A stretch of DNA of 64,000 nucleotides from Clostridiaceae bacterium UBA6110. Its GTDB lineage: Bacteria; Bacillota; Clostridia; Clostridiales; Clostridiaceae. The position numbers and the translations under genes are program-made. Under the pieces are notes generated by a model. It was not told where the DNA came from, ran no database searches, and saw only the letters and a list, made by a program, of their open reading frames with translations. Shown one piece after another: positions 24,104-33,250 of this stretch; position 1 is the first letter of the stretch, and each line of letters begins with the position of its first letter. The stretch is from the NCBI GenBank assembly GCA_002428415.1, contig DIWI01000088.1:1-64000 (forward strand), in the 5' to 3' direction.

Positions 24104-25219
24104 ATGAGCAATTCCATCAAGATTGACAGGGTAGTAAAGAAATACGGAGAGTCTGTTATTATACCAGATCTGTCGGTTGAAATAAGAAACGGTGAATTCT
24201 TCACTCTGCTGGGTCCGTCTGGATGCGGAAAGACGACTCTCCTCAGGATGATAGCCGGTTTCAACACCATAGAAGGCGGTGAAATCAGCTTTGATGATGT
24301 TGTGATCAACGACATAGCTGCCCATAAGAGAAATATTGGGATGGTTTTCCAGAATTACGCCATATTTCCTCATCTGACAGTGAGGCAGAATGTTGAATAT
24401 GGACTTAAGATAAGGAAGATACCCAAGGCTGACATGAAAAAAAAGGTGGATGACATCCTTGATGTCGTCAGGATAAGCGAGATGCAGGACAGGCTTCCTG
24501 AAAGGCTTTCCGGCGGCCAGCAGCAGAGGGTTGCGCTCGCAAGGGCGATAGTCATACATCCAAGCGTGCTGCTTATGGACGAACCGCTTTCAAACCTGGA
24601 TGCAAAGCTGAGGATCGAGATGAGAGGCGCAATAAGGGAGGTACAGGACAAGGTAGGCATAACTACAGTCTATGTCACACATGATCAGGAAGAGGCACTT
24701 GCGATATCAGACAGGATAGCAGTAATGAATCTTGGGGTGATCCAGCAGGTAGGCGCTCCGAAGGATATCTATACAAGACCTTCAAATGTCTTCGTATCAA
24801 CCTTCATCGGACATTCCAACCTTTTTCGGGGCATAGTCGGGCAGGACGCTGAAGGCAAATATGTGGAGTTTACCGACGGCTACCGCACACATATGGATAA
24901 CCTTTCTGAAGAATGCGTTCCCGGCATGAAGGTCACGATCTCGGTAAGGCCTGAAGAATTCTCAATTGACAGCATTGGATTGACGGTCAGGATAAAGGGC
25001 AGGACTTTCCTTGGAAAGTACACGAACTATGAGCTTGATTTCCCTGAAAGCATGATATTGCCGAATCAGCCGTCCATAGAATATTCTCAGGATATAGGAA
25101 TGGCTTCCGGAATATCATCAGTAGGTGATATGCTGACACTTAAGCCCAATCCGAAAAAGATAAATGTGTTCACTGATGACGGTAAAAGAAGCCTCATGAA
25201 GGAGGCCAGCGATGACTAA
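24104..25219 (+). CDS. ABC transporter ATP-binding protein (FbpC/PotA-like)
   Basis: 371 residues with Walker A GPSGCGKTT (about residue 38), signature LSGGQQQR (about 136), Walker B LLMDEP (about 157) and a C-terminal TOBE-like domain (about 240-360). It energises import through the fused permease encoded next, overlapping it by 8 bases. Confidence 0.92.
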   Translation: MSNSIKIDRVVKKYGESVIIPDLSVEIRNGEFFTLLGPSGCGKTTLLRMIAGFNTIEGGEISFDDVVINDIAAHKRNIGMVFQNYAIFPHLTVRQNVEYGLKIRKIPKADMKKKVDDILDVVRISEMQDRLPERLSGGQQQRVALARAIVIHPSVLLMDEPLSNLDAKLRIEMRGAIREVQDKVGITTVYVTHDQEEALAISDRIAVMNLGVIQQVGAPKDIYTRPSNVFVSTFIGHSNLFRGIVGQDAEGKYVEFTDGYRTHMDNLSEECVPGMKVTISVRPEEFSIDSIGLTVRIKGRTFLGKYTNYELDFPESMILPNQPSIEYSQDIGMASGISSVGDMLTLKPNPKKINVFTDDGKRSLMKEASDD

Positions 25220-26867
25220 GCGAAAGTTCAGATTCGATTTCTGGACAGTTATAACAATCGCGATAGCTGTCCTCTTTGCAATATTCCTGGTGTATCCTCT
25301 GTTCTCACTGTTTTCGAGTGGCTTCAAGGACCCGGAGACACAGAAATTCACGCTGGATAACTTTACAAGGTTCTTCACAAAGAAATATTACTACAGGACT
25401 TTAGGCCACAGCTTCCTGGTATCGACATGCACGACCCTTATTGCTGTAGCCATCGGAGCACCAATGGCCTATTTCACCACGGTCTACGAGCTTAAGGGTA
25501 AGGGACTGGTCGACGTACTCATCATTATTTCCATGCTTTCACCGCCATTCATAGGAGCATACTCCTGGATAATGCTCGGAGGAAGAAACGGAATACTGAC
25601 AAAGCTTTTATCATCCATGTTCGGAATAAAGGCACCCTCCATATACGGATTCGGCGGAATACTCCTGGTGCTGACTCTGAAGCTTTATCCATACATCTAC
25701 ATGTACACGAAGGGAGCACTCAAGAAAGTTGACGCGTCCCTGAGTGAAGCTGCAGAGAGCCTTGGATGCAGCGGTATAAGGAAGATATTCACTGTAGTGC
25801 TTCCGCTTGTGACACCCACTATACTTGCGGGATCTCTCCTGGTATTCATGAATTCGCTGGCGGATTTCGGAACTCCTATGCTTATAGGCGAGGGATACAC
25901 GGTAATGCCGGTCCTGATATACAGTGAATTCATCTCAGAAACCGGAGGTCAGGCTAACTTTGCTGCGGCTCTTGCTGTCATAATGGTCATTATCACTGGT
26001 GCAATGTTTTTGGGACAGAAATATGTAGTCAACAGGAAGTCATTTACGATGAGCTCCCTTAGACCTATACAGGCGAAAAAGCTGAAGGGAATGAGCAGCC
26101 TGTTACTCCATGCCCCTATCTACTTCATAGTTTTCCTGTCGATAATACCTCAGCTTACAGTAGTCTATACCTCATTCAAGGCTACCAGAGGTGCGATGTT
26201 CGCAGATGGCTTCTCACTTGACAGCTACAGGAGCATATTCAGAAATCTGGCCAAACCGATACTGAACACTTACCTGTACGGGCTGGTGGCAATAGTAATC
26301 ATAATATTCCTTGCCATGTTCATAGCATATCTGACAACAAGGAGAAAGAGCAAATTCACAAGCCTCATTGATTCGATGACGATGTTCCCATACATCATAC
26401 CGGGATCTGTGCTTGGAATAACACTTCTTCTGGCATTCAACGAAAAGCCCATGCTTCTAAGCGGTACGGCAATCATTATAATTGTGGCATTCACAATCAG
26501 GAGGCTGCCATACACGTTAAGGTCCAGCGCTGCGATACTTTACCAGATCAGCCCCAGCATGGAGGAGGCTGCAATAAGCCTTGGTGATTCACCCTTGAAG
26601 ACCTTCTACAAGGTTACCGCAGTCATGATGCTGCCAGGTGTCATGTCAGGCGCAATACTCAGCTGGATTACAATAATCAATGAGCTTTCTGCGTCAGTCA
26701 TACTATATACAGGAAGCACCAGGACAATGTCTGTTGCGATATACACTGAGGTAATCAGAGCAAGCTATGGAACTGCAGCGGCACTTGCGAGCATACTTAC
26801 GCTTACGACAGTCGCTTCATTGATGCTGTTCTTCAAGGTTTCAGGGAAAAAGGAGATCAGCTTATAA
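25212..26867 (+). CDS. ABC transporter permease, two fused permease domains (FbpB/AfuB-like)
   Basis: 551 residues, about twelve membrane segments in two repeats. Each carries an ATPase-coupling EAA motif: EAAESLGCSGIRKIF (about residue 178) and EEAAISLGDSPLKTF (about 455). The fused layout is typical of ferric and sugar-phosphate importers of the FbpABC/AfuABC type. ATG overlaps the ATPase gene. Confidence 0.9.
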   Translation: MTKRKFRFDFWTVITIAIAVLFAIFLVYPLFSLFSSGFKDPETQKFTLDNFTRFFTKKYYYRTLGHSFLVSTCTTLIAVAIGAPMAYFTTVYELKGKGLVDVLIIISMLSPPFIGAYSWIMLGGRNGILTKLLSSMFGIKAPSIYGFGGILLVLTLKLYPYIYMYTKGALKKVDASLSEAAESLGCSGIRKIFTVVLPLVTPTILAGSLLVFMNSLADFGTPMLIGEGYTVMPVLIYSEFISETGGQANFAAALAVIMVIITGAMFLGQKYVVNRKSFTMSSLRPIQAKKLKGMSSLLLHAPIYFIVFLSIIPQLTVVYTSFKATRGAMFADGFSLDSYRSIFRNLAKPILNTYLYGLVAIVIIIFLAMFIAYLTTRRKSKFTSLIDSMTMFPYIIPGSVLGITLLLAFNEKPMLLSGTAIIIIVAFTIRRLPYTLRSSAAILYQISPSMEEAAISLGDSPLKTFYKVTAVMMLPGVMSGAILSWITIINELSASVILYTGSTRTMSVAIYTEVIRASYGTAAALASILTLTTVASLMLFFKVSGKKEISL

Positions 26868-26928
26868 ATTAAGGTGAAGCTGTAGTATAATTGTCTGGTC
26901 AGAAGCAAGATAAAATGAGAGGAGAGCA

Positions 26929-28629
26929 ATGATGGGAAAAGTCAGGCACAGCTATTTCAAGGACATCAGGAGAATGTTTTTCCTGTATGCCATGGTTCCA
27001 GTCGCTCTCCTCACAGTTGTTGGACTAGCCGCCTCCTGGACAGTCTGGAAAAATGAACTCAAAAGGTCGACAATCGATGACAATGTCAAAATGGCAGATA
27101 GACTTGAAACAGCAGTTGAATCATATTCTTCAGTGATCGAGACGGTCTCTGAAGAAAGATATATCCTTAATGGAATGACTGCAGACCAGCGTGTGGCTAT
27201 TTTCAGGGAAATATATGATATATCGAACAAATTGGACAGAAGAGGCTACCTGTATGTCTTCAACGGACATATGGAAAGCGTTGTAAGCGGAACCTCGGAA
27301 ATCCCGCATTTTCTGGACATGGGAAATTATCTGGACTGGGGAATATTCAGGTCCATGAGAAGCGAACCTGACAAGGTTCAGTTAAAGCTTGTAAGAGATG
27401 ATAACTCTGATTCAATGAAGCTGCTGCTTGGCAAGGCAATGGTCTTTGATCGTGAGGTAATGGGATACGTTGTCTTTGTCATGGACAGCATCCAATTTGG
27501 AATGGACATAGCAAGGCTCGAGTCACAGACAGTTTTAGCTGATGAATATGGGTGGGTGCTTGCGGGAAATAATTACAGCCTGCTCGATTCAATGGAAAGG
27601 TTCATGGTAAACCCAGGTTCAGACGGGATCCTTGAGGACGATACCGACAGATATTACATAGTATCTAAGGAGATTCTCGATGGAAGGATGGTTGTCCATT
27701 CAATAGCATCCATGGGAAGCCAGACCAGATTCTTCGGGTCAATTTCCATTGTGCTTTCATTGATATTCATGATGCTCATTGCCTTTGTATATATCAGCAC
27801 GAAGAACATGGCAGCAAAGAAAACGAAAGATCTTTACACGATCATAGGTGCAATGGAACAGGTAAGGGGTGGAGACCTTGACTCTTATATCGACTCTGTC
27901 ACAAGTGACGAATTCAAGGTGATCAGCGACTCCTACAACATCATGGTCGATAGCCTCAAGGAACAGATCGAGAAAAACAAGGAGATGGGAAAGCTTGTTG
28001 CCGTGTCGCAATCAAGGCAGCTGCAGTCCCAGTTCAATCCGCATTTCCTTTTCAACACGCTCGAGAACATAAGGTTCATGTCAAAGCTTGATCCGGATTC
28101 AGCAAGCAGGATGATATTGAATTTGTCCACATTGCTGAGGTATAGCATTGATACAGGGGAGGAAACCGTGACCTTCGAAAAGGATGCAGCATATACTGAA
28201 AACTATATGAGCATACTTAAGGCAAGATTCAACGAGCGGTTCAGCTACAGTATAAATATCTCAGAGGAAGCAAAAAATTGTGTGATCCCAAAGCTTATCA
28301 TTCAGCCGATGATTGAGAATGCAGTAAAATATGGCTTTGACGGCAGGGAATGCCTTGAAGTGACTGTCAATGGAAGAGTATCTGACGGCATTCTGGAAAT
28401 AACCTGTGAAGATAACGGATCCGGTATGGATTCGGACAACCTCAATGAGGTTAGAAGGCTGCTTGAACAGCAGACAAACAGAAGCGGACATTCAGGGCTT
28501 TTCAACATACACAGGAGAATACAGCTTGCATACGGACAGGAGTACGGAGTGGAAATATTCAGCGAAAAGGAAAAAGGCACAGTGCTGAGGATCATTCTGC
28601 CTGCAAGGAGGGATGAACGGGTTGCTTAA
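26929..28629 (+). CDS. YesM-type sensor histidine kinase
   Basis: 566 residues. Membrane segments at about 16-37 and 269-291 enclose an extracellular sensor domain. Then come HAMP (about 290-345), a His_kinase domain with NPHFLFNTLE (phosphoaccepting His near 370) and an ATPase domain with DNGSG. SD GAGAGGAGAG precedes tandem ATG codons at 26929/26932. It overlaps the response-regulator gene. By position it most likely senses the ligand of the adjacent ABC importer. Confidence 0.9.
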   Translation: MMGKVRHSYFKDIRRMFFLYAMVPVALLTVVGLAASWTVWKNELKRSTIDDNVKMADRLETAVESYSSVIETVSEERYILNGMTADQRVAIFREIYDISNKLDRRGYLYVFNGHMESVVSGTSEIPHFLDMGNYLDWGIFRSMRSEPDKVQLKLVRDDNSDSMKLLLGKAMVFDREVMGYVVFVMDSIQFGMDIARLESQTVLADEYGWVLAGNNYSLLDSMERFMVNPGSDGILEDDTDRYYIVSKEILDGRMVVHSIASMGSQTRFFGSISIVLSLIFMMLIAFVYISTKNMAAKKTKDLYTIIGAMEQVRGGDLDSYIDSVTSDEFKVISDSYNIMVDSLKEQIEKNKEMGKLVAVSQSRQLQSQFNPHFLFNTLENIRFMSKLDPDSASRMILNLSTLLRYSIDTGEETVTFEKDAAYTENYMSILKARFNERFSYSINISEEAKNCVIPKLIIQPMIENAVKYGFDGRECLEVTVNGRVSDGILEITCEDNGSGMDSDNLNEVRRLLEQQTNRSGHSGLFNIHRRIQLAYGQEYGVEIFSEKEKGTVLRIILPARRDERVA

Positions 28630-29401
28630 GGTAATAATTGTCGAGGATGAGGATATCATAAGAAAAGGTCTTGTATCAACACTGGACTGGGTTGAAATGG
28701 ACTGCATGGTAGTGGCTGATGCCAAAGACGGTATTGAAGGCCTGGAAATGATTCTTGAACTTAAGCCTGATGTGGTGATCACTGACATCAAGATGCCAAG
28801 ACTCGACGGCATTGGAATGCTAAGACAGGCATCCTCCATGCTCAGGTTCAAGAGCATAATCCTCACCAGCTATGCGGAATTTGAATATGCAAGGCAGGCG
28901 ATTGAACTTAAGGCCTGCGACTATCTCCTGAAGCCAGTGGATGAGGACAAGGTGAAGGTGCTCATCGAAAGGATACATGAGGAGATTGAAATCGAACGGT
29001 CAGCTGCTGTCGCCATGGAAAATGCGAAAAAGGATACCTTTGACCTCGCAAAGTACATCCAGATGGATAAGTCAGAGAGCGGTTATGTGGCAGAGGCCAT
29101 AAGAAGGATCCAGAGTGACTATAGGGAAAAGATAAGCATTGAAAGCATATCTGATGACCTTATGGTTTCCTCCAGCTATCTGACAAGGAAATTCAAGGAG
29201 GTGACCGGTCATAAATTCCTGGACTTTTTGAACCTTTTCAGAGTCCAGCAGGCAGTCAAGCTTTTATCTACAGGAAGATACAGGGTGTATGAGATCTCTG
29301 AAATGACTGGATTTACTGACTACAAGCACTTCTGTACGGTTTTTAAGAGATATACTTCAATGTCTCCTATGACATACATCAAAAAGAAAGGTCTTCAATA
29401 A
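28622..29401 (+). CDS. YesN-type response regulator with AraC DNA-binding domain
   Basis: 259 residues. The receiver domain (1-120) has DEDI acidic residues, phosphoacceptor in TDIKMPR (Asp near 53) and a conserved Lys in LLKPVD. Two AraC helix-turn-helix motifs occupy about 160-258. TTG 28622 is favoured: AAGGAGGG (28605-28612) abuts ATG 28613 but is 9 bases from the TTG. It is partner of the upstream kinase and probably activates the importer operon. Confidence 0.88.
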   Translation: MLKVIIVEDEDIIRKGLVSTLDWVEMDCMVVADAKDGIEGLEMILELKPDVVITDIKMPRLDGIGMLRQASSMLRFKSIILTSYAEFEYARQAIELKACDYLLKPVDEDKVKVLIERIHEEIEIERSAAVAMENAKKDTFDLAKYIQMDKSESGYVAEAIRRIQSDYREKISIESISDDLMVSSSYLTRKFKEVTGHKFLDFLNLFRVQQAVKLLSTGRYRVYEISEMTGFTDYKHFCTVFKRYTSMSPMTYIKKKGLQ

Positions 29402-29414
29402 AGGAAGGTGACCA

Positions 29415-30218
29415 ATGGGTAAATACAGCGGAAAGCTCCTGCTTAGCGACCTCGATGGCACTCTGCTGGATAATGGCGGAATTGTGTCTGAGGATAACAA
29501 GATTGCAATAAGGGAGTTTACAGAAAATGGGGGTCTCTTCGGAGTAGCTACCGGGAGAAGCCATCAGAATTTCAGAAAATTCATGGATGGTGTTGAAATC
29601 AACGCACCATGCATACTATACAACGGGTGTGCCCTATACGACAGCGGGAAGGACTTGTTCCTGGATGCAGTCTATCTGCCTGTGCAAAGGCTCAGGGGAT
29701 GGGTGGAATATTGTCTTCGCTTCCATCCTGAGGTTATGATGCACATATATACCCCTGAATCCTGCCATATCGTATCTTCAGAAGAAAAGGGAAATCCGGG
29801 TATATTTTCTGACCATCAGCCAGCTCTGTATTCAGGCTTCGAGGAAGTCCTGAACAAACAATGGCTTAAGATACTTGCCTATGGAAAACCAGATGAGCTT
29901 AAGGAAATTGAAAAAAAGCTGATTGAAATGGAAATCCAGGATGAAGTTCATCATGTGTATTCATCGGATATATATCTTGAGATACTACCTCCAACAGCTA
30001 CGAAAGGATTCATGCTTGAAAGGCTCAGGGATATTCTGGGTTCAGGGGTAAGGATATTTGCTGTAGGGGATTACATGAACGACCTTGAGATGATTGCTTC
30101 TGCAGATGTTGGAATTGCAATGGGAAATGCAGCGCAAATAATCAAGGACACTGCAGATGTTGTGACTGTAACCAATGATGAAAGTGCGATTGCCGAGATC
30201 ATCAGAAATATTGTGTAA
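29415..30218 (+). CDS. Cof-type HAD-superfamily phosphatase
   Basis: 267 residues. Catalytic LSDLDGTLLD (Asp near 11 and 13), ATGRS near 48, and C-terminal FAVGDYMNDLEM with GIAMGNA fit HAD class IIB (Cof) phosphatases, which dephosphorylate sugar phosphates and FMN-like substrates. It follows the response regulator by 13 bases. Its inclusion with an AfuABC-like importer suggests that imported sugar phosphate is the substrate. Confidence 0.88.
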   Translation: MGKYSGKLLLSDLDGTLLDNGGIVSEDNKIAIREFTENGGLFGVATGRSHQNFRKFMDGVEINAPCILYNGCALYDSGKDLFLDAVYLPVQRLRGWVEYCLRFHPEVMMHIYTPESCHIVSSEEKGNPGIFSDHQPALYSGFEEVLNKQWLKILAYGKPDELKEIEKKLIEMEIQDEVHHVYSSDIYLEILPPTATKGFMLERLRDILGSGVRIFAVGDYMNDLEMIASADVGIAMGNAAQIIKDTADVVTVTNDESAIAEIIRNIV

Positions 30219-30221
30219 AAA

Positions 30222-30262
30222 ACAGCCCGTCCATTGCTCGATTTGAGCGTTGGACGGGCTGT
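30222..30262. terminator. Bidirectional terminator
   Basis: ACAGCCCGTCCA / TGGACGGGCTGT plus inner GCTC/GAGC, between convergent genes ending at 30218 and 30278. Confidence 0.85.
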
Positions 30263-30277
30263 GGCATTGTACTTAGC

Positions 30278-31087
30278 TTACCTTATATCAAGCTCAAGCT
30301 CCTTCTTTAGCGGAAGTCTGTCAGGGTTCTTTAAGGCAGGATATCCGAAAAGGGTGGCTCCGCCTACCCATTCGTCATCGCCTATCCCAAGGAGCTTACG
30401 CATCTCCTTGTTCTTCCTCAGAGCCCTTGTTATGAAGCCAGCCCAGCAGGTGCCGATTCCCATGGAATGAGCTGAAAGCTCGAAATAGGAAAGTGCGATC
30501 GCTGCATCCTCAGGCCACTCATGTGCGGATGGAACCACAGCTGCAACAAGCATCGGGGCACCTCTGAATACCGGATCCAGTCCGGACCTTATCTGGTCCT
30601 CCTGAACCGCATATCTCTTGTCGGTGATCATGGAGGAGTCTGTCTTCAGATTCTCTTCATACAGCCTTTTGAGCTCGTCCATGGTCTCCTTCTTCTGAAC
30701 GACAATCCATCTTACAGGCTGTTTATTTGATGCGGAAGGGGCATATCTGGTCATATCCATGAGTCTCATCAGGACTTGAGATTCAACGCTGTCACTTTTA
30801 AAGCTTCTTGTGCTTCTCCTAGTGCAGATAAGCCTCCTTGCTTCATCCTGCGAAGGAAAATCTGAAGCTGAAAGGTCCTCGGCTTCCTCCCATCTGTAGA
30901 AGGAAAGGTTCGCAGCCTCGAACCTGCAGTTGATTACACAGTGGCCGCAGCGTATGCAATACCATTCGTCTTCCTCTGTTACCACTGGATAGCCATCCTC
31001 ACCAGGCTTTACGATATATCTTGGGCAGGCCTTCATGCAGTCGCCGCAAAGCGTGCACTTGTCCCTGTCAGCTTCAAAAAGCATCAT
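30278..31087 (-). CDS. Nitroreductase with N-terminal 2x[4Fe-4S] ferredoxin domain
   Basis: 269 residues. Two cluster motifs, CTLCGDCMKACP (residues 11-22) and CIRCGHCVINC (about 44-54), are fused to a flavin nitroreductase domain (about 85-265, RRSTRSFKS). Such proteins reduce quinone, nitro or flavin substrates with ferredoxin electrons. ATG 31087 (or 31084) follows GGATGGTG. It lies 10 bases downstream of the PPi-PFK gene on the same strand. Confidence 0.85.
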   Translation of the reverse strand: MMLFEADRDKCTLCGDCMKACPRYIVKPGEDGYPVVTEEDEWYCIRCGHCVINCRFEAANLSFYRWEEAEDLSASDFPSQDEARRLICTRRSTRSFKSDSVESQVLMRLMDMTRYAPSASNKQPVRWIVVQKKETMDELKRLYEENLKTDSSMITDKRYAVQEDQIRSGLDPVFRGAPMLVAAVVPSAHEWPEDAAIALSYFELSAHSMGIGTCWAGFITRALRKNKEMRKLLGIGDDEWVGGATLFGYPALKNPDRLPLKKELELDIR

Positions 31088-31097
31088 GTCACCATCC

Positions 31098-32312
31098 TTA
31101 TTTGATCAGCAGCTTATCCGCTCTTGGTGCCCTGAGCATGCTTGCAGAAGGCATTCCTGTACCAAGAAGGGGAGTCAGGTAGTACTTGAACTCATTTGTC
31201 ACATTGTTGCCCCTTGCATTGATGAATTCAGGAGGCATGAGCTTTGTAAGCCCGGCTACATCCTTGAGCTTTGACAGCTTGTAGTCTACTGAGTAGAATC
31301 CTGTCCTGTGTATAGTTATGGAGCCGTCTATGTTGTGCCATATTGCGAACTGGGCAGCCTTCTCTCCGACTTCTCTTGCCTCTCTCTGGTCAACATCAGA
31401 GACACAGCCGAGGAAAGACCTCTGCAGGTATCCGAATGTGTCGGACCTTACCCTCTTTATCCCCAGGTTGTCCTTTACGAGCTTTGATAGAAGGTCTCCC
31501 AGCGCTCCGGTTCCTGACAGCTGCAGGTTGCCATGGGAATCGCGTTCCTTTTCTTCAAGCTTTGTTATGATCGGTACTCCAAATTCATCCTGGATGCCTT
31601 CTGAGACTGCAATAACGCATCTTCCGTACTTGTCGTAAATAGACTTGACGTCAGCAAGGAATTCCTCAGTCTTGAAGGCTCTTTCTGGCAGGTATATGAG
31701 GTGAGGACCGTCGTCGGGATATTTCTGCGCGATTGAAGCAGCAGCAGTAAGGAAGCCTGCGTTCCTGCCCATGACTACACCGATATGTACTCCCGGAAGT
31801 GCCCTGTTGTCCAGGTTTATGCCTATGAAGGCCTGCGCCACGAACTTTGCTGCAGAAGGATATCCCGGAGTATGGTCGTTGATGACCAGGTCATTGTCTA
31901 TGGTCTTAGGTATGTGAATGGCCCTGAACTCGTAGTTGGACCTCTCAGCCTGCTCGTTTACTATCCTTACAGTATCTGCAGAATCATTTCCGCCGATATA
32001 GAAGAAGTACCTTACGTCATGTGCCTTGAACACCTTGAATATTTCCTGGCAGTAAGCCTCATCGGGCTTGTCCCTTGTTGAGAACAGGGCAGATGATGGA
32101 GTCACGGCGACCCTTTCAAGGTTGTGTGTGGTTTCCTGTGTAAGGTCAAGGAAGTCCTCGTTGACTATTCCCTTGACTCCGTTGACCGCTCCATACACCT
32201 TGGTTATCTGCTGGAACTTCCTTGATTCGAGAACAACTCCAACCAGGGACTGGTTGATTACGGCCGTAGGTCCGCCGCCTTGTGCAACTACTACTTTTCC
32301 TTCAAGCTTCAT
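31098..32312 (-). CDS. pfp: Pyrophosphate-type 6-phosphofructokinase
   Basis: 404 residues, glycolysis step fructose-6-phosphate to fructose-1,6-bisphosphate. The active-site PKTIDND has Lys where ATP-dependent enzymes have Gly (PGTIDND), and the donor loop reads GGNDS instead of GGDGS. Both point to use of pyrophosphate, which makes the step reversible and saves ATP. ATG 32312 is 8 bases after GAGGAG. Cotranscribed with the nitroreductase gene. Confidence 0.88.
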   Translation of the reverse strand: MKLEGKVVVAQGGGPTAVINQSLVGVVLESRKFQQITKVYGAVNGVKGIVNEDFLDLTQETTHNLERVAVTPSSALFSTRDKPDEAYCQEIFKVFKAHDVRYFFYIGGNDSADTVRIVNEQAERSNYEFRAIHIPKTIDNDLVINDHTPGYPSAAKFVAQAFIGINLDNRALPGVHIGVVMGRNAGFLTAAASIAQKYPDDGPHLIYLPERAFKTEEFLADVKSIYDKYGRCVIAVSEGIQDEFGVPIITKLEEKERDSHGNLQLSGTGALGDLLSKLVKDNLGIKRVRSDTFGYLQRSFLGCVSDVDQREAREVGEKAAQFAIWHNIDGSITIHRTGFYSVDYKLSKLKDVAGLTKLMPPEFINARGNNVTNEFKYYLTPLLGTGMPSASMLRAPRADKLLIK

Positions 32313-32417
32313 GTCAATCACTCCTCGAATGTTTCTTTCGTGCTATTCTAAACGTTTACCATTTTGAATAAATGATACCACAATTCCATTGAAATCAAAA
32401 CATCCGTAAAGCTGGAA

Positions 32418-32454
32418 ATGTTGGAAATGCTCAATTTTCGAGCATTTCCAACAT
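32418..32454. terminator. 15-bp inverted repeat overlapping the end of the racemase-like gene
   Basis: ATGTTGGAAATGCTC / GAGCATTTCCAACAT, perfect, 7-base loop. One arm encodes the last codons and the loop-side arm includes the stop codon of the minus-strand gene ending at 32431. No T run on the minus strand. Confidence 0.65.
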
Positions 32455-33069
32455 CATAAGCGCAGGATCTATGACCTTTATAGGACTTTTTTTCACCAAA
32501 GCATCCCTGAACCAGGAGAAATGGGTGCAGCCCAGGACAATCGCTTCACATCCTGCGGTACTGAAGAATCCCATAAGTCCCTCAAGATCATATGCATCAA
32601 CTATTTTCTCAGGGTCCATTCCTGACTCCACCGCATCGACTAGCTCCAGAGTACCTAATCCGGTGACTCTTGTATCGCTTTTACCGGACTGGAGTGCTCT
32701 TTCGATGCCGCAGGCGCTCTGGCTGTTTGCGGCGATGACCGCAAGGCTTCTGTAGCTCTTTCCAAGCTCCCTGTACACCATCAGAGGGGTGATCATCCTG
32801 ACACCTTTCTTGTTACCTATATCCTCCATATCTACTGCCGCTGAAATGGAATTGCAGTATACGAAAACCGTGTCCATTCCCTGAGCCTTTATCTCATCTA
32901 CCTTATCTTCTATGATCTCCCGGAGCCTTTCAGGATAAAGGACCTGAAGTATGCTTTGCTCTTCAGGCGTATCTGAAATCGGAAAAGGCTCCGCCTCATA
33001 TCCGTGTACCTCAAGTAGGCTTTTTCCCATTTCCGTATCCACTGGAGTACCTGCTATCACTGCAATCAT
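32431..33069 (-). CDS. Aspartate/glutamate racemase-family protein
   Basis: 212 residues. VYCNSISAAV (Cys near 76) and LGCTHFSWF (Cys near 180) supply the two catalytic cysteines of Asp/Glu/hydantoin racemases. Substrate cannot be told; it differs from standard MurI. ATG 33069 is chosen over ATG 33084, which has no ribosome site. It ends inside an inverted repeat at 32418-32454 and is separated from the PFK gene by about 118 bases. Confidence 0.8.
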   Translation of the reverse strand: MIAVIAGTPVDTEMGKSLLEVHGYEAEPFPISDTPEEQSILQVLYPERLREIIEDKVDEIKAQGMDTVFVYCNSISAAVDMEDIGNKKGVRMITPLMVYRELGKSYRSLAVIAANSQSACGIERALQSGKSDTRVTGLGTLELVDAVESGMDPEKIVDAYDLEGLMGFFSTAGCEAIVLGCTHFSWFRDALVKKSPIKVIDPALMMLEMLEN

Positions 33070-33223
33070 TTGACCACTTCCCATCTGATAATATCTACCA
33101 TTTTATCCTTTAAGGCGGATAAGGTACAGCCTTAAATCCATCTCATCGTTTACAAATTGCGTGCGAAGTGCAAAAAAATGCTTCTATACTGATACTTAGG
33201 TAACACAGAGAAAGGAGTGCGCG

Positions 33224-33250
33224 TTGAAAAAAACGCGCGGCATGAGATGA
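33224..33250 (+). CDS. 8-codon upstream ORF coupled to the NYN gene
   Basis: TTG 33224 lies 6 bases after AAAGGAG (33211-33217) and encodes MKKTRGMR. Its TGA (33248-33250) overlaps the ATG (33247) of the next gene as ATGA. Its start codon sits inside a 7-bp hairpin GCGCGTT/AACGCGC (33219-33238). It looks like a translational-coupling leader. Confidence 0.45.
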   Translation: MKKTRGMR

